Assembly (NCBI GenBank): GCA_016785225.1
Contig: JAFBJZ010000623.1
Coordinates: forward strand, 1,898,501-1,962,500
DNA: 64,000 nt
Direction: 5' to 3'
Origin: Psettodes erumei
Lineage: Eukaryota > Chordata > Actinopteri > Pleuronectiformes > Psettodidae
Within the stretch, counting starts at the first letter, position 1. The number at the start of each line of letters is the position of its first letter. The notes beneath the pieces are model-generated. The model was not told the DNA's origin. It saw only the letters and a program-made list of their open reading frames with translations, and did no database searches. This document shows, piece by piece, positions 52,901 through 62,619 of this stretch. The translations under genes were made by a program, and so were the position numbers.

Positions 52901-55900
52901 AGGTCAGTGGGAGAGCAGAATCCAGAGAGGAAGGGGAGGGAAAAATGGGTAAAACAGAGAGACCCCCCATACAGCTGTGGCTGAGGCACAGATGGCTTAC
53001 TCAGCATGTCATCCCTCTTCTCTCTTCCAGGGCTACCATCGATCCAACCACTTCATCGCCACTCAGGGTGAGTATCCCAGCAAGGCTATACTGTGTGCGT
53101 GTGTGTGTGTGTGTGAATTCAGGATGATAGGTACCTTTTGTCGCGGTCTAATAAATTGAAGATGAAGCAGCCGATGAGCCCCCTCGTGCTTAGTCCCTTG
53201 CCAAAATCATCTCTTTGGTAAATCCAAAGGGGAGACTACCAGCCCGTGAAGGCTGCGTTAATGATGTCACTGTATTAATCATGAGAAGAGGTGAATAATT
53301 GCACATATTAATTATAGCTTCTCAATTCCTGTCAGATGTGGAGAGGTGTGCTCTTTGTCAGCGAGAGAACCTGTAGCTCTGCCACTGTTGATCAAATACT
53401 GTACAAAACAGCCTCTGATGGACTGTGAAACTCAGTGTGTTTCTGTAACCAAAAGGCACATTTATGCTCCTTGTACTTATGAAATTGGATATGCCCATTT
53501 CAAGTGATTTAACCTTCATATACTTCCCTGCATCATCCATAAAAGCAGTACATCCATAAAATGTAAAAAGTTTCTGACAGCAACAAATATGGTGACTGTG
53601 GGGAGATCTCAATGAGTTACCTCTTAAGAAAGAGGAGAATCGGAGCCAGCCTTGTGGTGCTTACATAATCTCTTCTCAAAAATGTCTACCCTTTTATAAA
53701 AGGTCTTTGTTGTGATCCTATGTTTATTCTATCGGCTACACTGCCCCCATGATATCCAGTGATACTGCTCTGTTCATCTGTGAGCTTTTAGAAAACGGAT
53801 CCTAATATAGACAAAATGAAAGTATAGAAAGAAGGTTCCGGCGCGTCCACATATGTACTGTATGTAATGTTGAGCATAAATAAGCCTTAATGGGTGTCAG
53901 TTACAAGGCACCTCCCATCAGAAAGACACTTAAGGTCAGTTCAACTGCTTATCTCTCACCAGCACCCCCTCTTCCCCCTGCTTAAACTTACAAGAAAGGA
54001 ACTTGTCTCTCTGAGCATTTATTTCCTATGTGATCCTTTTTAAAGTTGTATCTCGCTTCCTAAACGTGTCCTTCTGCAGATGACAATGAATGACTGTTGG
54101 TCCCGTGGGCTTTCATCACAGGCTGCTTCTGTTGTCTTGTCACCCATCGACCCTGACTGTCTGCCTGGAATTCCCAATAACTCTATTGACAGCACAATCT
54201 TGAGAGATCAGTACCCTGCCATCAGAGAGAGGACACTTAGGTCGCAATAATATGAGATTTCACAGCAGCAGGAGCTCCCTTATTGAGAGTGCAGGCTTTG
54301 ATGCTGCTGTTTCTCTCTCTCTCTCTCCCACTAGGGCCCAAGCAGGAGACTCTGTATGATTTTTGGAGGATGGTGTGGCAGGAAAATTGTTTCAGCATTG
54401 TCATGATCACTAAGCTGGTGGAGGTTGGCAGGGTAAGTGATGTGCCCTCCCCCTTTCTTCTCCCCCTTCCCCTCTGTCACTGCCCCAGTGCTTAGAAACA
54501 TCACACATTTGCCAGAAGGGAACATTCTGGTGTCTATCTGAAAGGCTTTTGTTTGCTTCCTAACCATACTGGACCAGGGTTTCCATCGTTTAAGATAAAC
54601 TTAAGATGACCAGCTGCTCACTGCAGCTTCATATTTAGTGTAGATATGAGAGTTGTATCAATCTTCTTACCTGATGTCTTGACAGTGTATTTCTTCTTGG
54701 CAGTTTAATGTCTGGGATCATGAAAATCATGTTTTAAGCAAGTCTCTGTGCATTGTGTAATTTATCCTTGAACATAAGGTGTTATTTTATGGATTATCCC
54801 TCATTTGTCTGTCAGGACAACATCACGAACCCACTATGGTGTTATAGAAATCTACGCCATGATAACATGATTTTAGACTCCATAAAATGAGCTACAATGC
54901 ACCTGTGGTGCACATATGCATAACCTGAGCCACATATAATGGGGCTGTTATCTTACATACACTGCATGATTACTCAGTGGCCATAGTGTAGTACCGTTAT
55001 TTTCCTCCTCACATAAATACCTGTAGCATATGAATTCTGCCCTAAATATTCCATCTTCTTAAGCCTAGCCAAGAGAAACATATTACATAAGTGGAGTGTT
55101 AAAATTACACCATTTTTCTAGCAGTAGCCCTACATCCAATTTGGTTCTCCATCCTAACAATTCTGGGCACAGTCAACAAATGAGGACTGGTTCATATGGC
55201 TGAATCCAAATGGCATTTTTATTAAATAATAAAAAAAACCCTCCTTTATGCCTGATATTGGTGAAAGAGAATTGCTGTCCTCCTGTTCATTATGCTTCCC
55301 ACCATTATGTGATTATTGTGCTTTTCTTTTCTTTGCCGTCCCAGATGAAATATCTGCACAAGAACAGGTTGTTTTTGTTCTTCCACAGCATGTAAAGCTG
55401 TTACTATTGTACATTTTCATCTTATTAAATTCCACACCAATATTGCTAACAAATTAAGTGCTTACTATGTTTTTATCATCATCACTTAATTTTGAGTTAT
55501 AATGTGACAGGTTATCTTTTTTATCATCTGCTGTCAAATGCATGGGTAAAATAATGTGAAATACTATTACTATATATTATGCATTCACTATAATGGACTA
55601 TGATTGAAAGGAAATTCATATCTATACAATAAAGGTGTATTTCACACCTTTTACATCTGTAGTTTGGTTCCTTTTACTCAGGACCAAGGGGTCAAATAAT
55701 TAACAATGTGAACACACACAGGAACTTCACCATTATTATTCAGTAGCACATTTAGGAAAAGCATTTCATCAGGTCTCTTTCCCTAAATATATAGGAGTTG
55801 ATAAAGTGTCTTTGTCAAGGAGAGGGAGAGATTTAGCGAAATTGCACCTTACAAGGAGGTTTTCCTTGTTTGCAAATTGGGGACTTGAAGCCCAAGATGG

Positions 55901-58900
55901 TTCAAATGAGGGACTATTTCATCCCACTGGATCATTTCACAGATGTCTTGTTTTTTTAGAAAAGCTGGCAATTTATTTAAGGGTGGCTATGTTATGGTCA
56001 ACTGAACTAAATGTTTAAGTGTAAGGATTATTCTTAATATCAGGGGATGGAGGATACTTGACTGTACTTGTTCCAGGAATGCCAACATGAGGTGTAACGC
56101 TTTTGCTTCACTCTCTTTTAAAAAGGTGAAATGCTGTAAATACTGGCCTGATGACAGCGAGATGTACGGTGACATAAAGATCACTCTGCTTAAGGCAGAG
56201 ACACTGGCTGAATACACAGTTCGTACCTTTGCCTTGGAAAGGGTGAGTTTACATTTACATTAAGATTTACATTTTGCCCAGCCTTGTTTGCCTACCATTG
56301 GCATTTGTTAATACTTCTTACAATTATTTCTGTTTCACTATAGAAAGCAATATGTGATGCTGTGTTACTGTGAACTGCATATTCTGTATTGTTTCTGTCT
56401 CATTTTCTTGTTACCTTTTCCTGTTACCTGTTAAAGTAAGAATTAAACTAAGAGCACATTAATAGAACAGAGTAGATACTTAGCAAGACTTAGCTCTGAT
56501 GGCCCACATATTAAATTTCGAGGAATTAGCCCTAGTATCTGTATGTGAATACCCCTGCCATCTTTCCAACATAGCTGTTACAGTGTTGTGCCCCCAGTGG
56601 CCTCGATCCTGTCAATCTCCTAGGGGATCTCTCTTTGGAAAGGCTCAGAGCAATGCTGGAGTGACAGTGGCACAGCATTATCATCACGCTGTCACAGTCA
56701 CTCTCCATGGGCACACGCTGCTGCTTATTTAAATCGGCACAAATTTGGGAGCTGGTGACAGCTTGTTTTTCACAGCAAGCTCTTTGCCTTTCTTTTTTTG
56801 GATTTCCGTCTTCGACAAATCTTTGCTTTGCATGGCTTTACTTTGTCATCTCTGTACGGAGAAAGAAATTGCTGTGTGACTGCCGCAGCCTCCCAGAAGA
56901 GAGCAGAAACCTCCCAGCTCTCCCTGAGCTCAGAGAGTAATTCCTTTCTGTTCGTCTGTCACACTGCCGCTGCTAGCATGTGATGCCCAGAGGCCCAACT
57001 GTCCTAGAAGACCTAACACCCCACATAAATAATGTCCTGGTTGTCCTCACACTGAACTGACAAATCTGCGACATCTCTCATGGTGGGGTGGGGTGGGGGG
57101 GCTCTATATGGATGGGAACATGTCTTGGTCTAAATAATGGCCCGTAGGCTGCTGTGGTTTGGATGCAAGCCATATACAGTAAATGTAACCTTTTACACGC
57201 AATGCCAGTGTGTCCTGTATTTGTGTTGACAGAGAGGATACTCAACCAAGCACGAGGTACGTCAGTTCCACTTCACATCCTGGCCTGAGCATGGGGTGCC
57301 CTATCATGCCACTGGACTGTTGGCCTTTATACGACGAGTGAAAGCCTCTACGCCTCCTGATGCTGGCCCTGTGGTGGTCCACTGCAGGTAACGTGATGCT
57401 TTGCAACTGCTGCAACCTGTAGTGTTATAAAACCATCTGTAAGTAAAATCCATTTTTGATAAATATGTAGAATAATACGGTATATTTTAATACATTACTA
57501 ATCCACATCATTCTCTGTGGCTGCTGTTAACATCCATAGGCTACGTTGTTAACCTTGACTGTGAAAGACTGTGAAAAAAATATTAAAACACAGACTACAG
57601 AATTGGAAGGGAATTTTTTTAAATAAATGACCATTCACTGTATCTTTTTAAAACAATACTGTGGCTAAAAGAGAAACAACCCTGATGCTAAATAAAAACT
57701 AAATAATGATAAAACATGCCACGGACTCCCCCCTTTTTTTTTTTTAATTATGCAGTTCCAGTAACTCGTGCTCTTGAGCAGACACCTTTTATTAGCAGCA
57801 TTTTTACTTCCTTAAAATAGTGATTGTAAGTCTATGTATTATTCCTCATGAGACATGTCCTCTGCATTCCAGTGTGGGAGCAGGTCGCACCGGCTGCTAC
57901 ATCGTGCTGGATGTCATGTTGGACATGGCTGAGTGTGAAGGCGTGGTGGACATCTACAACTGTGTCAAAACCCTCTGCTCTCGTCGCATCAACATGATCC
58001 AGACAGAGGTCAGGATAGGTGCTCTGCCAGGACACCACCTCACATTTAAGCCAAGTCAAATTTCTCAGTTTTTTCCTGTAAACAGGAGGTCACATTTCTT
58101 GGACATACAGTAATATGGTAACCTCTCTCCTCCACCGGAGAACCTCTGAAGAGTCAGGTTTTTAAACATTTGTTTTTCCCTCCTGTTGTTTTGAAATTTA
58201 AATTGTGCGGAGGGAGTATTATCATACCCACTCCCCCTGGGAATTATGTAAAGGTCACTGCAATAGTTTTAGAGAAAAGACTCACATTGTGTCTCAGTGT
58301 GTTGTGTAGGCACAATGCTGTTCTAGATGTGAAGATAATTTGCATATTTACCCCTTATTATGTAAATCCAACACTGACTTAGCTGTTTATTACATTTGTA
58401 ATTATTTGCAGGGGTGCTCTAATTAAATGCACACCCCATGCGTTTGTTTACTTTAACAGCTTTGATACACTTCCAACATTATGGCACATGTTTAATTCAG
58501 AACAAGGCAGGTTATCGAGAAATTGCTGCCATTCTTCATACCGACTGATTATTTATTTAAATCTACATATGTTCATAAACTGTCTTAATCTGCCTCCTTT
58601 GTTATGCATGTTTAGCTTTTTTGCAACCATATAACACACTCTTATCTGAACCCACTGGAAAATTCATGCCCAAGCGTGTGTGATTACAACAGCACCAAAT
58701 CACGTTTACATGTTGTCCTTTCAGGAGCAGTACATCTTCATCCATGATGCCATTCTGGAGGCCTGTCTGTGTGGAGAGACCGCCATCCTGGTGAACGAGT
58801 TTGCCGTCGCCTACAAAGAGATGCTGCGGGTGGATTCGCAAAGTAACTCCTCTCAGCTACGGGAAGAGTTCCAGGTCAGTCTGGTTCTTTAGACGGTGGA

Positions 58901-61900
58901 ACAGCAGGCCTTTGATCAATTTTTAAGCACAGTTTAATTTTGTTGATTTGCGCAGCCAATAAAATATGCAACATGCAAACTCATATTCTTAATTACGCAG
59001 CCCACACACAAAGTAATTTGCATTCACAATGCAGTTTATTCAATATCAGCAACACAATTTCTTCAGTTACCTTAATGAAACCTCTTCGCACTTCAGCTGC
59101 TTCAGTTAAATTTCAGTAAAAACAATAATAATACTACTCCTCCTACTGCTACTACATATACTCTAATGCTCCTGCTAATGCTACCACATTACTGCTAACA
59201 GTAACACAAATAAACAGCACAGATATATGTAGATTCATTGCTTTGTATTTGTAAAAAATGGATGCTTGAATGAAAAGGTGAAAGGTGATGCAGTCACGAC
59301 TAGAGGCCACCATATTGTTGGTTCATTGTTTACAATTTTAAAAGACATTTCTTTTTCTTATTCAGACCGCTGCATAAACAACAGACCGTGACTGCAGCTG
59401 ATAATTATAGCACAGGCACTTTAACATTACAGAAAGGAACAGATTAATGGATAGCAACACATATGCATCCATTAATGTGTGTGTGAATTTGTGCAAGACA
59501 ATGCTAGTTTCCTTTCACTTGCAATTCTGAGCGGTTGTCAATGAAATCCTGTGACTGGTTTGTTGGAATGCACTCTCGCAACATTTCATTAGATGTTGAT
59601 TAGGAGAGAAGAAGGCCAGCTGTGTTCCCACTTGCTTTACCTGCCTCCTCCACCTCCCTCCGCTGCAGCACTCAGGCGGCAGCCGCGTTGATTCCATGTT
59701 TAGCATTTCAAAGTAAAAGGCTCATGCTTCTCTGTTAATTTTATACAATTTTATCCTTACACACAAGGAGTTATTCGTCAATTTTTTGCTTTGGATTAGG
59801 GAATGGTAGAGGTGCTCGATGTGATACTCTGATTACAAACTTAGTTTTTTCATAAAGGAGAATGTTACATGCTTCTCTTTGATGGTGTAAAAGTATCCGT
59901 GTGACACAGCTTTTGAAAGCCTCTCCACCGCCCACAGAGATCTGTTTGCCTTTTACTCTGTCTTCCTGCAGACAGCAAGCGGCCAGCTGATAGTACTGAG
60001 ATCAGCAAGTCACAGATCTATTATTGATGCAGTGTATTAATGATCCAAATATTTTTTCAAGTTGTCTAATGTAGTTACAGATAAATGAACAGAGGGCTCA
60101 TCAAAGGCTATTGGTATGCGATATTTCCTTTTGATCGCTTTTTTTTATTCACTACATTGCATTTTATTATGTATTTGTCCTGATTCATCCTTAATTCTTC
60201 TAAAATCAGTTTGTCACGTTATTGTTTCTGAGTATTGAAGATTCTTTTAGTAATCATTGTTGGATTGTTAGAGATCTCAGAGTCCTGATCTTCTCTGCTT
60301 CTGTCTTATTCACTTCTTTGTCACTTGTTTACTCCTTAACATCTTTTGACTCCTCTGCTGTGTTTCACTGCACCTTGTGCCTCTCCTCTTTTAAACGCTG
60401 TCTTCAGTTTCGCGTCATCTTTCCCTCACCCTCATCTCAACGCTTTAACATTTCCATTCACAGACGCTCAACTCTGTGACTCCTCACTTGGATGTGGAAG
60501 AGTGCAGCATCGCTCTGTTGCCCAGAAACCGAGAGAAGAACCGCAGCATGGATGTTCTGCCGCCTGATCGTGCCCTGGCCTTCCTGGTTACGACAGAGGG
60601 GGAGAGCAACAATTACATCAACGCCGCTCTTGCTGACAGCTTCCATCGGCAGGCCGCTTTCATCGTGACTCCTCACCCTCTGCCAGGCACCACAGCGGAC
60701 TTTTGGAGGCTGATCTTTGACTATGGCTGCACAGCAGTGGTCATGCTCAACCAACTCAACCAATCGAACTCTGCCTGGGTGAGGTCAAAGTGTTACATAC
60801 TCTTTTATTGCCATGGACTTGTTGACACCATAAGGAAAAGAGTCTTTCAAAAATGTTTGCGTTAACTCACAGTGAAGCTGCTGTTTACCGTTCAAGTTTT
60901 TACTTTCAGTCTGGAGGTTATCTGAACTTTACTTGAGACTTTCTTGACATACCCTCACCCCACTGTTTCTGTATCTTACTGTGATTTGGATTAGTTCCTT
61001 CATGCCATTTTGTTGGGCTTTGATCCCTGACCACATTGATCTCAAGGCATGACTAGATAACACCCGCCCCAGATTTTCCTTCCCCTCCTCAGGTTACATC
61101 TCTGGAGGATAGGCTTGCATTACCCTCCAGCCACATCTCAGGGTTCTATTTGTCGGCGTCCCACTTTTCTCTAGAGCATATGTTTTTCTCTTTACTGCAG
61201 TATTCCCTGCTTTTTCTTAACATTTATAATAAAAGCAATGATAATGAGCAGAAACATTACACAAGTTTAGAGTTCAACATTATAAACATAATGAAATACT
61301 TATACTCGTTAGTAAAGTAAGGTCATAAACAAATATTAAAGAAGAGCTTTTAAAGTACCTAAAGAGTTTTACAACTTTTATGGGGGGCTAATCCACATGA
61401 TTGGAGTTCTAACGACAAAGCCTGCTGGTCAATGAGGACCATGCTGAATGAGGAAACGGTTGCCAGATAATCACGTGCAATAGTGAAGAAGGCTTTCAGT
61501 AAGCAACAGCTCTTAAAAGTTTGTTGAAAATGTATAGACATGGAAATATAATCACCATATTCTGTTAAACACATTGAGCCTTCCTACAATTTCCTGATTA
61601 AAATAGAGGAATGGATCATGGTAACAGTCATGTGTGGATGAAACGATATTCTGTAAAATAATGAGATACGATTTGATTAAAAAAAAGGAATGATTTTATT
61701 TTCCAGAAATTTTTACCTGACCTTAGTTTTTCAATCTTCAAAATTCAGTCCAGTGACAGACTCAATGTCATTAAATTTGGCTGCAGTCTGGGGTTTTAAG
61801 GATTCCCCTGACAACATTGCTTACAAAATCGAGCGATGAAATGTTTTCCTGGGGTGCTTAAATTCACTGATTAAGATCTCTGTTTGTTGGAGTTAAACTG

Positions 61901-62564
61901 AATGAGCTTGGCAGACATCCAGCTCTTAATGGCAGATAAACAGTTGATTATTCAATCATGTTCATCAGCAGGTACAACTGGGTATCGTCTGTAGTACACT
62001 TTCATGTAGTAATAAAAGGAAGTAATGAATGTGATGCTCTCTATTTCAAAGACATACAAATACTTAATAATGTTAATAAATATTAACTATGTGAAATATA
62101 TATTAAATCGAATCACAGCCTTGAAAACAAAGTGCTTATGCTTAATTATGAATCTTTTTCTTATATTTTCTCCAAGTTATACCTTAGATTGTTATAAAAT
62201 CTGTCCTGAACAGTTGTTTTTTCTTTTTCTTTGACAATGCTCCTGTGTTTTAGATATTATTATGTATTGAGTACACATAGTAGCAGTGGCTTTACTAGTT
62301 CAAAAGCATCTACAGTATTATCTGTATCTTTAAAGTTTTCTGTAATGATGGCACTAAATTAACTTTAAACTTACAAAATCACCAAAAGATATATCAGTAT
62401 TTCTTTTGCGTGATCAGGATCTTGAGTTGAAGAAACTGTGACAACTGAATAGAACTTTATTAACTATAAACCAGTCAGGGTTAGGTCAAACAATCCTCAC
62501 TCATAAACTAAAATGAAGATGATTTAAATATTGTGATTTGCAATTCACATGTAGTCTATCAATG

Positions 62565-62619
<55 letters not shown>

